Shown here one piece after another: positions 1 to 10,872 of a stretch of 64,000 nucleotides of DNA. The stretch lies in contig NZ_QKQV01000001.1 in NCBI RefSeq assembly GCF_003233725.1, positions 186,001-250,000 on the forward strand, in the 5' to 3' direction. The notes beneath the pieces are model-generated. The model was not told where the DNA came from. It saw only the letters and a program-made list of their open reading frames with translations, and searched no databases. The translations under genes and the position numbers were made by a program. Every line of letters begins with the position of its first letter. The stretch's first letter is position 1. The stretch is from Mesonia sp. K7. GTDB taxonomy: Bacteria; Bacteroidota; Bacteroidia; Flavobacteriales; Flavobacteriaceae.

Positions 1-1100
1 GAATAAGTAGAACGTGATAAAGTTTGTATTCCGCCCATAATCAAACCTACAAAAGCGGCGGCAATGTAAAACTGAAATGGCGTTTCGATAAAAAAGGCAT
101 AAGTACAGATCATTACCCAAATCACATTCAGCACCACAAGAACAGGAATATTCCCCCATTTCGCGGAAGCTTTAGAAGTGAGTGTTGCTCCCAAAACCGC
201 TACCAACTGTATCAATAGAATACTAATAATCAAACCCGTAGTAGCATCTTGCTCTCCCCAATTGAGTTCTTCTATGCCAAAATAGGTTGCAATCAGCATA
301 ATGGTTTGCACCGCCATACTGTAGCTGAAAAACGCATACAAATAACGCTTTTGTGGAAGGTTTTGACCAATTTTTACGGCAATAGCCTTAAGTTCGCGAT
401 AACCGTTAAAAAGTATTTTTTTAGTGACGTTTTTACTTTCTGTATTTCCTTTGGGTAAATGCTTAAAACTGTATTGCGCAAAACCCATCCACCATAAACC
501 GGTGAGAATAAAAGATAACCTTGTCGGAAAACCTTCATTTTCAAAACCAAAGGTTTCGTGCATTAAAATCATCGCCAAACATAAAACAAGTAAAATTACA
601 CTACCAATATAGCCCAATGAATAACCTTTGGCACTAATTTTATCCTGTTGCTCTTTGTGAGCAATATCTGGCAAATAGGAATTGTAAAAAACGATACTAC
701 CCCAAAAACCAATGAGGGCTAAATAATAACATAATAAGCCCAACCCAATGTAATCGAGGTTAAACCAAAACAAACCGATGCAAGAAAGCGAACCGAGGTA
801 ACAAAACAGTTTTAAGAAGAACTTTTTATTTCCCGAGTAATCGGCAATTCCACTTAAAACAGGGCTAATAATAGACACCGTAAGGAAAGCAAAGGCCGTC
901 ACATAGCTTATCAAGCTATCGTTGTTGAAAGAATAGCCCATAAAATCTACCATACCCTGTTCATCGTTTGCTATCGTAATCGCTCCATAAAAAATGGGGA
1001 AAATCGCCGATGAAATGACTAGGTTATACACCGAATTTGCCCAGTCGTAGAAAGCCCAAGCGTGTAATAGTTTTTTATGTCCTTTAGGTAATGTTTGCAT
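1..1100 (-). CDS. MFS transporter, UMF1 (Atg22-like) family, 3' end cut by window edge
   Basis: The reading frame starts at the ATG complementary to 1098-1100 and stays open to the left edge, so about 366 residues are visible and the C terminus is missing. The N terminus reads MQTLPKGHKKLLHAWAFYDW, and the FYDWANS motif typical of UMF1-type major facilitator proteins follows. Several hydrophobic segments follow, and the last visible residues hold a GGIQTLSRS motif, the cytoplasmic loop signature of this family. It is an inner-membrane transporter of unknown substrate. Relatives are often annotated as MFS transporters without a function. The upstream neighbour on the same strand ends in a terminator, so this gene probably has its own promoter. 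Confidence 0.85.
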   Translation of the reverse strand, partial: MQTLPKGHKKLLHAWAFYDWANSVYNLVISSAIFPIFYGAITIANDEQGMVDFMGYSFNNDSLISYVTAFAFLTVSIISPVLSGIADYSGNKKFFLKLFCYLGSLSCIGLFWFNLDYIGLGLLCYYLALIGFWGSIVFYNSYLPDIAHKEQQDKISAKGYSLGYIGSVILLVLCLAMILMHETFGFENEGFPTRLSFILTGLWWMGFAQYSFKHLPKGNTESKNVTKKILFNGYRELKAIAVKIGQNLPQKRYLYAFFSYSMAVQTIMLIATYFGIEELNWGEQDATTGLIISILLIQLVAVLGATLTSKASAKWGNIPVLVVLNVIWVMICTYAFFIETPFQFYIAAAFVGLIMGGIQTLSRSTY

Positions 1101-1130
1101 GGTTGCGGATTAGTTAGCGGTATAAAAATA

Positions 1131-1162
1131 AAAAACCTTTCTCAACAACGAGAAAGGTTTTT
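1131..1162 (-). terminator. Rho-independent terminator of the ABC-F gene
   Basis: A perfect inverted repeat (AAAAACCTTTCTC, loop AACAAC, then the complement) lies just after the stop of the ABC-F gene on the minus strand. It is followed on that strand by a T-rich tract (complement of 1123-1135). It separates the ABC-F gene from the MFS gene. Confidence 0.8.
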
Positions 1163-1185
1163 AAAAATATCAACTAAAAATAATA

Positions 1186-2817
<1,632 letters not shown>

Positions 2818-2829
2818 TCAAAATTTTGG

Positions 2830-2837
2830 CAAAAGTA
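2830..2837 (-). promoter_or_regulatory. -7 box of the ABC-F gene
   Basis: On the minus strand this reads TACTTTTG, a match to the Bacteroidota -7 consensus TAnnTTTG, 18 bases before the ABC-F start codon. Confidence 0.6.
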
Positions 2838-2922
2838 CATATTTAAACCATTAATTTTGGAAGAAACTTCTATAAATATGAGTTTTAACGGGTAATTAAC
2901 AATTGTTTCTCTTTGGTATAAT

Positions 2923-2930
2923 TAAATTTG
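2923..2930 (+). promoter_or_regulatory. -7 box before the thioredoxin-like lipoprotein
   Basis: Reads TAAATTTG, with a TTG at 2903-2905 separated by 17 bases. This fits the two-part Bacteroidota sigma-A promoter. The ATG is 26 bases downstream. Confidence 0.6.
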
Positions 2931-2956
2931 GCTCATAAAAATTTTTGTAGGATTTT

Positions 2957-4366
2957 ATGAAGCAGTGTTACTTACTCATTATTTCCCTTTTTATTTTAGT
3001 TTCTTGTAAAAAAGATGTCGATGAAGACGTTACTTTTTTTGCAGGAAAAATTCTTAATACGAACCATAAATATATTACGATAGGCCACAAAAGCGGAATT
3101 ATTGACACGGTCTATCTAAATGATAATTCTGAGTTTTCGTACACCTTTAAAAATGCTGAACCTGGTTTTTATAAATTTCGGCTTGAGCCTGAAAGTCAGA
3201 TGTTTTATATAGAAGAAGGTGACAGTTTGTGGGTGAGAGTAAATGCTTCTGAGTTTGACGAATCACTGGTTTTTACTGGTGACGGAGCCGAGAGAAACAA
3301 TTTTTTGATGCAGTTGTATCTACTGAACGAAAAAAACAATGACCTCATTTTATCTTACTATAAATTAAGTCCATCAGAATTTGCAAAAATTAATGACTCG
3401 ATTAGAGGTGCAAGATTGAGCCAACTCAATGAACTTAACACCACCCACAATTTTTCACCAGAATTCTTCAATACCGCTAAAAAAACAATCGATTATGAAT
3501 ATTATGATTTTAAAGAGCGGTACTCTTTTTTGATGAATCGTTATTTTAATGAATTCAATATTCAATACCCTGACAACTTTTTTGATTACCGTGAGGAAGT
3601 AGATTTTAACGATAAAGATCTTGAAATGCATTATACATATGAGCATTTTATGGATAATTACATAAAAAATAAATCTTTAGAGAATTGCTTAAAAAAACAC
3701 AAAGCCTCTTATTGTGTTTCTTTAAATAGTGCTGAAAACCTCAAAGGAAGAATTATATTAGCAGATTCTTTGTTCAAAAATGAAGATGTCAGAAACCGTT
3801 ATATTACAAGGTATGTGAGTTCGGGCATTATATTTTCCGAAAATAAAAGCCAACTTGACTCTTCGCTAGAAACCATCAAGGAACTTAATTATACCAACGA
3901 TCTTATTGTACCACTGGAAGAAATGGTAGCTTTACAGCGATTGTTTTTATCAGGAAGTAATATTTCCGATAAAACATTGTATAATAGCAAACTAGAAACC
4001 ATTACCATAAAAGAAAAGCTCCATAAGCCTACGGTTGTTTTTTTCTGGTCGATGTACCAACAAGAACAACTTAAAAACACCCATCTCATCATCAACGAAT
4101 TACGAAATAAATATCCTGAAATAGATTTTATAGGTTTAAATATAGATATTGGCGAAAAAGAAGCCTGGCAAAAAGCATTAGAAAATTTAGGTTACAATCA
4201 AGACTATGAATACCAAATTGCCAAAACCGATTTTTCAAAAAAACTTTACCATCATTACCTCCACAAAATCTTATTTGTTAACAAAAACGGAGAAATTATT
4301 CGCGGAAACGCCACAATTCTTAACCCTAATTTTGAGAATTATATTTTAGAGTTTTTGAATAATTAA
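2957..4366 (+). CDS. Thioredoxin-fold lipoprotein (TlpA-like) without CxxC
   Basis: A 469-residue secreted lipoprotein. The hydrophobic N terminus ends in lipobox LVSC with the lipidated Cys at 17. The first half (about 25-110) resembles the N-terminal beta-rich domain often found before TlpA-like thioredoxin domains in Bacteroidota. The middle is helical and charged. The last 115 residues look like a thioredoxin fold: KPTVVFFW, then ELRNKYPEIDFIGLNID, and a C-terminal FVNKNGEII strand. The catalytic WCxxC is replaced by WSMYQ (364-368), so the protein should not do disulfide exchange. It may be a binding or structural relative. It is convergent with the transaldolase gene, with no gap. Confidence 0.75.
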   Translation: MKQCYLLIISLFILVSCKKDVDEDVTFFAGKILNTNHKYITIGHKSGIIDTVYLNDNSEFSYTFKNAEPGFYKFRLEPESQMFYIEEGDSLWVRVNASEFDESLVFTGDGAERNNFLMQLYLLNEKNNDLILSYYKLSPSEFAKINDSIRGARLSQLNELNTTHNFSPEFFNTAKKTIDYEYYDFKERYSFLMNRYFNEFNIQYPDNFFDYREEVDFNDKDLEMHYTYEHFMDNYIKNKSLENCLKKHKASYCVSLNSAENLKGRIILADSLFKNEDVRNRYITRYVSSGIIFSENKSQLDSSLETIKELNYTNDLIVPLEEMVALQRLFLSGSNISDKTLYNSKLETITIKEKLHKPTVVFFWSMYQQEQLKNTHLIINELRNKYPEIDFIGLNIDIGEKEAWQKALENLGYNQDYEYQIAKTDFSKKLYHHYLHKILFVNKNGEIIRGNATILNPNFENYILEFLNN

Positions 4367-5026
4367 CTATTTCTGATTCCCCTTTTTAAAATCTGCCAAA
4401 AACTTTTCTAGCCCGATATCTGTAAGCGGGTGCTTTAGCAAGCCTTCAATTGAACTTAATGGTCCAGTCATCACATCGGCACCAATTTTGGCACAATCGA
4501 TCACGTGCATCGTATGACGCACCGAAGCTGCTAAAATTTGCGTGGCAAAACCGTAATTATCATAAATGAGTCTAATCTCTTGTATCAAACTCAAACCATC
4601 GGTAGAAATATCGTCTAATCGTCCGATAAAAGGCGAAACATAAGTTGCTCCTGCTTTTGCCGCCAACAAAGCTTGACCTGCAGAAAAAACAAGTGTACAA
4701 TTGGTTTTTATTCTGTTGTCACTAAAATATTTTATCGCTTTTACGCCATCTTTTATCATCGGAACTTTCACCACAATTTGTTCGTGTAGCTTTGCTAGGG
4801 CTTTACCTTCTTTTATCATTTCCTGATACGTTGTAGAAATCACTTCGGCACTTACATCACCATCTACTATTTCACATATCTTTTGGTAGTGTTTTTTGAT
4901 GTTTTCTTCACCAGTAATTCCCTCTTTAGCCATCAACGAGGGATTGGTAGTTACGCCGTCTAAAATTCCTAAATCCTGGGCTTCTTTTATTTGGTCAAGA
5001 TTGGCAGTATCAATAAAAAATTTCAT
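4367..5026 (-). CDS. fsa: Transaldolase / fructose-6-phosphate aldolase family
   Basis: A 219-residue short-type transaldolase (TalC/FSA subfamily), the usual length for the group. It starts [13 protein letters not shown] and carries DGVTTNPSL (23-31). The Schiff-base lysine is in IVVKVP (Lys87). [12 protein letters not shown] and SPFIGRLDD complete the phosphate and barrel motifs. In cells it transfers dihydroxyacetone units between sugar phosphates in the non-oxidative pentose phosphate pathway, or cleaves fructose 6-phosphate. The sequence alone does not separate the two activities. The promoter lies inside the 3' end of the SDR gene upstream. Confidence 0.92.
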   Translation of the reverse strand: MKFFIDTANLDQIKEAQDLGILDGVTTNPSLMAKEGITGEENIKKHYQKICEIVDGDVSAEVISTTYQEMIKEGKALAKLHEQIVVKVPMIKDGVKAIKYFSDNRIKTNCTLVFSAGQALLAAKAGATYVSPFIGRLDDISTDGLSLIQEIRLIYDNYGFATQILAASVRHTMHVIDCAKIGADVMTGPLSSIEGLLKHPLTDIGLEKFLADFKKGNQK

Positions 5027-5041
5027 AACTATATTTTTTTA

Positions 5042-5049
5042 CAAAGTTA
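5042..5049 (-). promoter_or_regulatory. -7 box of the transaldolase gene
   Basis: Minus-strand TAACTTTG, an exact TAnnTTTG match 15 bases before the transaldolase ATG, overlapping the stop codon of the SDR gene. Confidence 0.6.
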
Positions 5050-5853
5050 TATTTTATAATGTTTCATCAGCATTTTTTCATATATTTTATCTGGCAATAC
5101 ATGTTTTAGAGCTACGCTAAATTTCTGCAACCACTCTCCTACTTTATAATGAATTCTTGGGTTTTCCTTTTGCATTACTTCGTAAACTCTTTCTGCCATA
5201 ATCATCGGGTCTTTTCCTGCATCTACGTGTTGGTCCATCAGGTCTAAAGTGGTTTGGTATTTTGCCTTGTAAGGCGAATTTTCACAAACGGGTGCGTGAT
5301 ACCTTCCTGCAGCGATATTGGTCGCAAAATCACCGGGCGCAATATTTGCCATCTTCACACCAAAATCTTTTATTTCCATACGGTAAGCTTCGGTGGTGAG
5401 TTCTAAGGCACCTTTGGTGGCCGAATAAATTCCCCGAAAGGGCAAGCCCATATAACCCGCAATAGAAGTAATATTGATAATGCTTCCCGATTTTTGATTT
5501 CGCATCACTGGCAACACTTCATTAATCACGTTGATCACGCCAAAATAATTGGTGTCGAATACTCTTTTAATTTCCGAAAGTGGTGTTTCTTCTATCGGAC
5601 CGGTAATGCCCATTCCTGCGTTATTGATAAGGTAATCGATACGGTTTTCTTTCTGAATTAATTCTGCCACAGCTTTTTTTACCGATTCTGGTTGTGTCAC
5701 ATCTAAAGCAATAAAATACACTCCGTTAACTTCTATTTGCTTAGGGTTTCTACTGGTTCCGTAAACTCTATAATTTTTCTGAACTAAAAATTCGGCAATC
5801 GATTTACCAATTCCAGAGGAAGCTCCAGTAATAAAAACAACTTTTTGTGACAT
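5047..5853 (-). CDS. Short-chain dehydrogenase/reductase (SDR)
   Basis: A 268-residue classical SDR. The NAD(P)-binding TGASSGIG is at 8-15, NNAG follows in the fourth strand region, and the catalytic serine (ITSIAG) precedes YSATK, the Tyr-x-x-x-Lys pair. The Thr-Ser-Arg-Asn stretch after the second beta strand (YGTSRNP) hints at NADP preference, which is inference. The substrate cannot be read from the sequence. It lies 20 bases upstream of the transaldolase gene on the same strand, but that gene has its own promoter, so a shared function is not implied. Confidence 0.88.
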   Translation of the reverse strand: MSQKVVFITGASSGIGKSIAEFLVQKNYRVYGTSRNPKQIEVNGVYFIALDVTQPESVKKAVAELIQKENRIDYLINNAGMGITGPIEETPLSEIKRVFDTNYFGVINVINEVLPVMRNQKSGSIINITSIAGYMGLPFRGIYSATKGALELTTEAYRMEIKDFGVKMANIAPGDFATNIAAGRYHAPVCENSPYKAKYQTTLDLMDQHVDAGKDPMIMAERVYEVMQKENPRIHYKVGEWLQKFSVALKHVLPDKIYEKMLMKHYKI

Positions 5854-5931
5854 AATTTAAGAACTCATTCTAAGATAAAACAAATATCGATTTTTTTTAG
5901 GCAAGTGAGCTAACAAAAAGGCATAAAAAAA

Positions 5932-6025
5932 GGCAAGCTACCCACATCACACCGCTACGACCGCTTACCTTTGCTGCGTTCCCGCCCTGGAGGATTCAGC
6001 AGGAGCTGGTTGCGTGGGACTTGCC
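5932..6025 (-). ncRNA. ffs: Signal recognition particle RNA (small bacterial type)
   Basis: On the minus strand this is a 94-base RNA whose ends GGCAAG and CTTGCC pair. The apical hairpin carries the conserved SRP domain IV core, CCAGGGCGGGAACGCAGCAA: a GGAA tetraloop followed by the asymmetric loop that binds Ffh. It has a promoter at 6031-6038 and a T-rich tract just downstream (complement of 5922-5931). It works with Ffh in co-translational membrane targeting. Confidence 0.93.
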
Positions 6026-6030
6026 GAGTG

Positions 6031-6060
6031 CAAATATACAAGGTTTATCTGTTTTTACAA
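6031..6060 (-). promoter_or_regulatory. Promoter of the SRP RNA
   Basis: Minus strand: TTG (complement of 6058-6060), a 19-base spacer, then TATATTTG (complement of 6031-6038), followed within 6 bases by the RNA's 5' end. It is the cleanest two-part Bacteroidota promoter in the window. Confidence 0.7.
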
Positions 6061-6104
6061 GCCATTTTTTCAAATAAATAATTAAATTAGCTTTTTGAAA
6101 AAAA

Positions 6105-7175
6105 ATGCTTCAAATGAAAATTGTTAACCTTCTCTTTTTCTTACTTTTAATTGTTTTTTTGGATGCTTGCGGAAATAAAAACACCAATATTTCTGAGCAA
6201 TTGAGTATCGAAATCACTTCAGAAAATGATAAAATTCATTGGGGTGAAAACGCGCAGATTCAATTGAAAAACGAAAAAAATATAGAAATTGATTCTATTG
6301 TTTATTATTTAAAAGACAATCGTCTTGGAAAAGTAACTCACAACAATAGCTTAAAACATGAGTTTGATAATCCGTTAGGAAAACATCCGCTGAAAGCAGA
6401 AGTGTATATCGATGGAGAAAAATATACAGTTACCGACGAAGTGATTGTTTACCATCACCAATCGCCAAAAGTTTACCAATATGAGATTATCAATAGTTAT
6501 CCACACGACGCCACAGCTTTTACACAAGGCCTGGAATTCCATAAGGACACGCTTTATGAAAGTACTGGACAATTTGGGCAGTCGAGCCTAAGAAAAGTAA
6601 GTGTAAAAACAGGCGAAGTCTATCAAAAAGTAGATTTAAGTGACAGCTTTTTTGGAGAAGGCTTGACCATTTATAATGACAAAATCTACCAACTCACTTG
6701 GCGTTCGGGTAAAGGAATTATCTACAATACTAATCTCAAGCAAATACAGCTTTTTGATTACAACCAAAGTAAAGAAGGTTGGGGTTTGTGTCACAATGCT
6801 ACCCACATTTATAAAAGTGATGGTACTGAAAAAATTTGGCTTTTAGACCCAAAAGACCTTTCTGAAGTTAGTTACATTCAACCCGTAACCAATAAAGCTT
6901 TGGTCACTAAACTTAATGAACTCGAATGGGTAAACGGTAAAATTTACGCTAATACTTGGCAAAAAGATGGTATTGTGATGATCAATCCAGAAACTGGAGC
7001 TATCGAAGGTATTATAGATTTACGTGGTTTGAGAAATAATTTGGGTAACAATAGCGTTTTAAACAAAGACGAACACGTGCTTAACGGAATCGCCTATAAC
7101 GAAAAAACAGACCAATTGTTTGTAACGGGAAAAAATTGGGATAAAATATTCGAAATAAAAATTAAAGAAAAATAG
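6105..7175 (+). CDS. Glutaminyl-peptide cyclotransferase (plant/bacterial type), lipoprotein
   Basis: 356 residues. The N terminus is a lipoprotein signal with lipobox FLDAC (Cys22 from the first ATG; a second ATG three codons in at 6114 may be the real start). Residues about 25-115 form a beta-rich appendage. From about 125 the protein is a glutamine cyclotransferase beta-propeller, with PHDATAFTQGLEF, GEGLTIYNDKIYQLTW, KSDGTEKIWLLDP and LNELEWVNGKIYANTW. Those are the repeated motifs of PF05096. The enzyme turns N-terminal glutamine into pyroglutamate, probably on exported proteins at the cell surface. The next gene begins 5 bases downstream, so the two are likely co-transcribed. Confidence 0.88.
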   Translation: MLQMKIVNLLFFLLLIVFLDACGNKNTNISEQLSIEITSENDKIHWGENAQIQLKNEKNIEIDSIVYYLKDNRLGKVTHNNSLKHEFDNPLGKHPLKAEVYIDGEKYTVTDEVIVYHHQSPKVYQYEIINSYPHDATAFTQGLEFHKDTLYESTGQFGQSSLRKVSVKTGEVYQKVDLSDSFFGEGLTIYNDKIYQLTWRSGKGIIYNTNLKQIQLFDYNQSKEGWGLCHNATHIYKSDGTEKIWLLDPKDLSEVSYIQPVTNKALVTKLNELEWVNGKIYANTWQKDGIVMINPETGAIEGIIDLRGLRNNLGNNSVLNKDEHVLNGIAYNEKTDQLFVTGKNWDKIFEIKIKEK

Positions 7176-7180
7176 TCTTT

Positions 7181-8719
7181 ATGAAATACGTTTATTACTT
7201 GTTATGCCTTGTCGGAATTATCTTTTGGAGCTCTTGTCGTCAAGATTTTGAGACTGTTGCCAGTAGCGGAAATCTCGAGTTTTCTAAAGACACGGTTTAC
7301 CTCGATACCATTTTTACCAACATTGGTTCGAGCACCTATAACTTGATGGTTTATAACCGTTCAGACGAAGACATTACCATTCCCACGATACAGTTAGCTC
7401 AAGGCGAAAATTCAAAATATAGGCTAAGTGTAGACGGTTTACCCGGAAAAACTTTCGAAAATATTGATATTTTAGCAAAAGACAGTATTTTCATTTTTAT
7501 TGAAACCACAGCCGATATCCAAGAGTTTACCACTACAGAAACCCAGTTTTTATATACCGATGCTATCGAATTTGATAGCGGAAGTAATATGCAAAAAGTA
7601 GAATTGGTAACTTTGGTACAAGATGCGATTTTTCTTTACCCAGAAAAATTCCCTGACGGAAGCACCGAAACCCTTTCTTTTGGTTTTGATGAAGAAGGTA
7701 ATGAAATACTCGTCGAAGGTTTTTTCTTAGACGATAGCGAATTGCATTTCACTAACGAAAAACCTTATGTGATTTACAATTTTGCTACGGTTCCTCCCAA
7801 TAAAACCCTGATAATTGACCCTGGAGCTAGAATTCATTTTCATAGAAATAGCGGACTTATTGTTGCCAATCAAGGAAGTTTACAAGTCAATGGCGAATTA
7901 AGTACTGACCAAGAAGCATTAGAAAACGAAGTGATTTTTGAAGGTGACAGACTCGAGCCAAGCTTTAGCGATGTTCCCGGACAATGGCTGGCACTTTGGT
8001 TTACGCAAGGAAGTACCAACAACAAAATAAGTTATGCCACTATCAAAAACGCAGAAGTGGGGATTCTTATCGATTCTAATGATGGTACAGCCAACCCAAC
8101 TTTAACGATTGATAACAGCAAAATCTATAATTCACTAAACGCAGGAATGATTGCTCGAACCAGCTTTGTCGAAGCAGAAAATACGGTGATTGGAAGCGGC
8201 GGACAAGTTAGCCTCAACCTTTCCCTTGGAGGAAGGTACCGTTTTAACAACTGTACCTTTGCCAATTATTTTATCCAGAACTCCAGACAGTTGCCTGCGG
8301 TGTTAATTGAAAATCAGTTTGAAACAGGCGGAGATCCTTTATTTGAAGATTTAGTAGAAGCTACTTTCCAAAACTGTATTATTTACGGAAACGAAAACAT
8401 CGAATTGGGTTTCAATAAAAATGATAATGCCGCTTTTAACTTCAAGTTTGAAAATTGTTTGATTCGCTTTAACGATTTCAACGATGATTACGAAGGTATT
8501 CCGGAGTACGATTTTTCCGACACTTCTCTTTATGAGGATGTTATCATCAATGAAGACCCAAACTTTAAAGCGCATTTTGATAACGAATTTATCATTGGTG
8601 AAGAAAGTGCAGCAAACGGCATAGGAAATCCAGCTACGACGACAATCAACGATATTTTAGGAGAAACTAGAGGAAGTCAGCCCGATGCTGGCGCATATGA
8701 AAGTGTGGTTTTTGAATAG
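7181..8719 (+). CDS. Surface lipoprotein with a predicted beta-helix domain, unknown function
   Basis: 512 residues. The lipoprotein signal ends at WSSC (Cys19). After an immunoglobulin-like segment (about 30-145) comes a region resembling a right-handed parallel beta-helix (about 190-440), with repeated short strands and Asn or Gly turns. Examples are GLIVANQGSLQVNG, ISYATIKNAEVGILI and TIDNSKIYNSLNAGMI. The C terminus ends in PDAGAYE, a motif seen at the end of many Bacteroidota polysaccharide-lyase-like or adhesin-like proteins. No catalytic site is recognised. It lies directly after the cyclotransferase gene. Confidence 0.7.
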   Translation: MKYVYYLLCLVGIIFWSSCRQDFETVASSGNLEFSKDTVYLDTIFTNIGSSTYNLMVYNRSDEDITIPTIQLAQGENSKYRLSVDGLPGKTFENIDILAKDSIFIFIETTADIQEFTTTETQFLYTDAIEFDSGSNMQKVELVTLVQDAIFLYPEKFPDGSTETLSFGFDEEGNEILVEGFFLDDSELHFTNEKPYVIYNFATVPPNKTLIIDPGARIHFHRNSGLIVANQGSLQVNGELSTDQEALENEVIFEGDRLEPSFSDVPGQWLALWFTQGSTNNKISYATIKNAEVGILIDSNDGTANPTLTIDNSKIYNSLNAGMIARTSFVEAENTVIGSGGQVSLNLSLGGRYRFNNCTFANYFIQNSRQLPAVLIENQFETGGDPLFEDLVEATFQNCIIYGNENIELGFNKNDNAAFNFKFENCLIRFNDFNDDYEGIPEYDFSDTSLYEDVIINEDPNFKAHFDNEFIIGEESAANGIGNPATTTINDILGETRGSQPDAGAYESVVFE

Positions 8720-8742
8720 TATAAAAAAATCCGCTTGAAGAG

Positions 8743-9648
8743 CTAACAAACAATATCCTTTAAAGCAGGAATAAGCTGGTTAAACTGAAATTGGTACCCA
8801 GCATTATTTATTTTTCTATTACTTACCAATTGGCTATCGGTTACCAAAATATGACTTTCGCCCATACCAATTTGCAAAAACAATTTTGGGATTCGATCTA
8901 TAATAACATTGGTTTCTAATAATTTTTGAAGAATATTATCAAAACGCCTGTTCGTAACCGGATTTGTTGCTACGCCATTATAAATTCCAACAAGATTATT
9001 TTTTTCAATAAACTCATACATTCCAACAAGATCATCGATATGAATCCAAGATTGCCACTGTTTTCCAGAGGCAAACATTACTCCTACTCTATTTTTGATC
9101 GATTTTATCATTACCGGCAACGCGCCACCAGCTTCACTCAATACCAAACCAGTTCTCACCATGGCAACACTAACACCCAACTCTTTAAATTGTTCTGCAC
9201 TTTTCTCCCAATCTTTGACCACTTTACCTAAAAAAGTGTCTGCGACCATATGATCTTTTTCCTCATAAAGTTTCTGGAAATCGCTTGGGTAAATGCCAAT
9301 AGCACTAGCGGAAATATATTGTTTTACAGAAAGGTTATTTGCTTTGAGTGTCCTAAAAATTAGGTTTGCAGTGGAAATACGGCTATCGTAAATTATTTTC
9401 TTTTGTTTTGTAGTCCACCGTTTATTGATAGGAGCTCCAGCCAAGTGAAAAATCTTTTCTACTCCTTGAAAACAAGATTTATCTATTTCATCATCTTTAG
9501 GATTCCATAAAAAACCTTGATAATTTTTTTCTTGTTTTATTTTTTCTTTTTTGGTTGTTAAGTAGTTTACTTCATACCCTTTTTCTAAAAGATTTTTTAC
9601 AAGGCGTTTCCCTATTAACCCAGTTGCACCTGTAATTAGAACACGCAT
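8743..9648 (-). CDS. TIGR01777 family NAD-dependent epimerase/dehydratase-like protein
   Basis: 301 residues, with the nucleotide-binding GATGLIGKRL at 7-16 and FHLAGAPI typical of the YfcH/SulA group of extended SDRs. The family-typical pattern ISASAIGIYP replaces the usual YxxxK region, and the C-terminal DUF1731-like tail is present. The function of this family is not established. It is convergent with the beta-helix lipoprotein gene. Confidence 0.85.
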   Translation of the reverse strand: MRVLITGATGLIGKRLVKNLLEKGYEVNYLTTKKEKIKQEKNYQGFLWNPKDDEIDKSCFQGVEKIFHLAGAPINKRWTTKQKKIIYDSRISTANLIFRTLKANNLSVKQYISASAIGIYPSDFQKLYEEKDHMVADTFLGKVVKDWEKSAEQFKELGVSVAMVRTGLVLSEAGGALPVMIKSIKNRVGVMFASGKQWQSWIHIDDLVGMYEFIEKNNLVGIYNGVATNPVTNRRFDNILQKLLETNVIIDRIPKLFLQIGMGESHILVTDSQLVSNRKINNAGYQFQFNQLIPALKDIVC

Positions 9649-9743
9649 TTTTATTTTGAAATTACAAAATAATTAAGGGCTAGAAATATTAATTAATATC
9701 TCCTTAACAAGGATTTGGGGAAATTTATGAAGTTATTAAGATT

Positions 9744-10418
9744 TCAGCTTTTCGTAGCTCTCAACATCTCTCTTTTTCCTGGAGGACCAGTCAATCTCTC
9801 GATAGAAAAACCTACTTCTTGCATATTTCTACGCACACTACCTTTAGCAGAATAAGTTACTAATTTCCCTTCCGACTTTAGCGAATTGTACATTTTTTGA
9901 AGAATTTTTACACCCCACAAATCGGGTTGAACTCTTGGCCCAAAAGCATCAAAATAAATGAGGTCAAACTCATTTTTGTTTTCGATTTCCTGAAATTTGA
10001 GTTGTTGTTTTCTCAGCTGAAAAAAGGGATTGATCTCCACAAATTTTCCCCATTCACTTTCGTGGATTTTTTGAAAGCAATTCTCAGGAAAATAAGTCTC
10101 AAAACCCAATTGCTTAGGGTAGTCTAATTCTGCCACTTCAGCTAAAGTTACCGGATAGGCTTCCACGCCAGTATAATTGATTTTTACTTGATTTTGATAG
10201 GCAATTTGTGCAGTGATGAAGGCATTGAGACCTGTACCGAAACCTATTTCAAGAATATTTATGGTTTGTTTTTGAGAAAGAAAATGGTTCAAACCCATTT
10301 TTATAAACACGTGCATAGCTTCTTGAATGGCTCCGTGTTTAGAATGGTAGTTTTCATTCCATTCGGGTATAAAAATGGTGTTTGAACCGTCTGCTGTTTT
10401 GGTGATAATCCGTTTCAA
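9744..10418 (-). CDS. mnmD: tRNA 5-methylaminomethyl-2-thiouridine methyltransferase, MnmD type
   Basis: 224 residues matching the N-terminal methyltransferase half of MnmC without the FAD-oxidase half, the form called MnmD. The SAM-binding ILEIGFGTGLNAF is at about 60-72, and YFDAFGPRVQPDLW is the MnmC/DUF752 motif that positions the substrate. It adds the final methyl group to wobble uridines of certain tRNAs. It is the last gene of a three-gene operon, 4 bases after the CxxCH lipoprotein gene. Confidence 0.88.
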   Translation of the reverse strand: MKRIITKTADGSNTIFIPEWNENYHSKHGAIQEAMHVFIKMGLNHFLSQKQTINILEIGFGTGLNAFITAQIAYQNQVKINYTGVEAYPVTLAEVAELDYPKQLGFETYFPENCFQKIHESEWGKFVEINPFFQLRKQQLKFQEIENKNEFDLIYFDAFGPRVQPDLWGVKILQKMYNSLKSEGKLVTYSAKGSVRRNMQEVGFSIERLTGPPGKREMLRATKS

Positions 10419-10422
10419 AAAA

Positions 10423-10872
10423 TTACGGGATTAACAATTTTTTAATTCGCGGAATTGGGCCTGTACATTTCTGTTGATGACAAGCTATACAAAGGTTGAC
10501 CGCCTGATTAAAATTTTCTTTTTGTGGTGTGGTATCTTGTGTGATAAGTTCTTCGTATTTCGCGAAAGCTTGCGCCATTTGTTGGTAAGCTTCATCGTTA
10601 TCAGAACTATCGGTCATGTTGGCATGGTAAAGTAAGGCAAGATCAAAATTAAGGCTATCTACCTTTTGTCCTGCCATGATCTCTGCCTTCATGCGTTTAT
10701 GATCGGCGTACATTTTTTCCATAAAAGCAGCCATTTCAGACATTTGATACATCTGAAAGGCCTCTTTTTGGGTTTCTTCTACGTTTGAATTCTCGACTTT
10801 TTCTTCTTTCTTTTCCGACTGATTACAAGCCAATAAACTAAGAAGTATAAATGTAACTAAGGATTTTTTCAT
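10423..10872 (-). CDS. Small lipoprotein with one CxxCH haem-binding motif
   Basis: 149 residues. Signal peptide with lipobox SLLAC (Cys16), a Glu/Lys-rich linker, then a mostly helical domain with many Met and Glu (about 40-120). Near the C terminus is CIACH (128-132), the covalent haem c attachment motif, followed by a basic tail. Four helices with a late CxxCH recall cytochrome c' proteins, but the similarity is only architectural. It could carry electrons or sense gas at the outer face of a membrane; this is inference. The start codon overlaps the stop of the DUF4920 gene by one base (TAATG). Confidence 0.65.
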   Translation of the reverse strand: MKKSLVTFILLSLLACNQSEKKEEKVENSNVEETQKEAFQMYQMSEMAAFMEKMYADHKRMKAEIMAGQKVDSLNFDLALLYHANMTDSSDNDEAYQQMAQAFAKYEELITQDTTPQKENFNQAVNLCIACHQQKCTGPIPRIKKLLIP

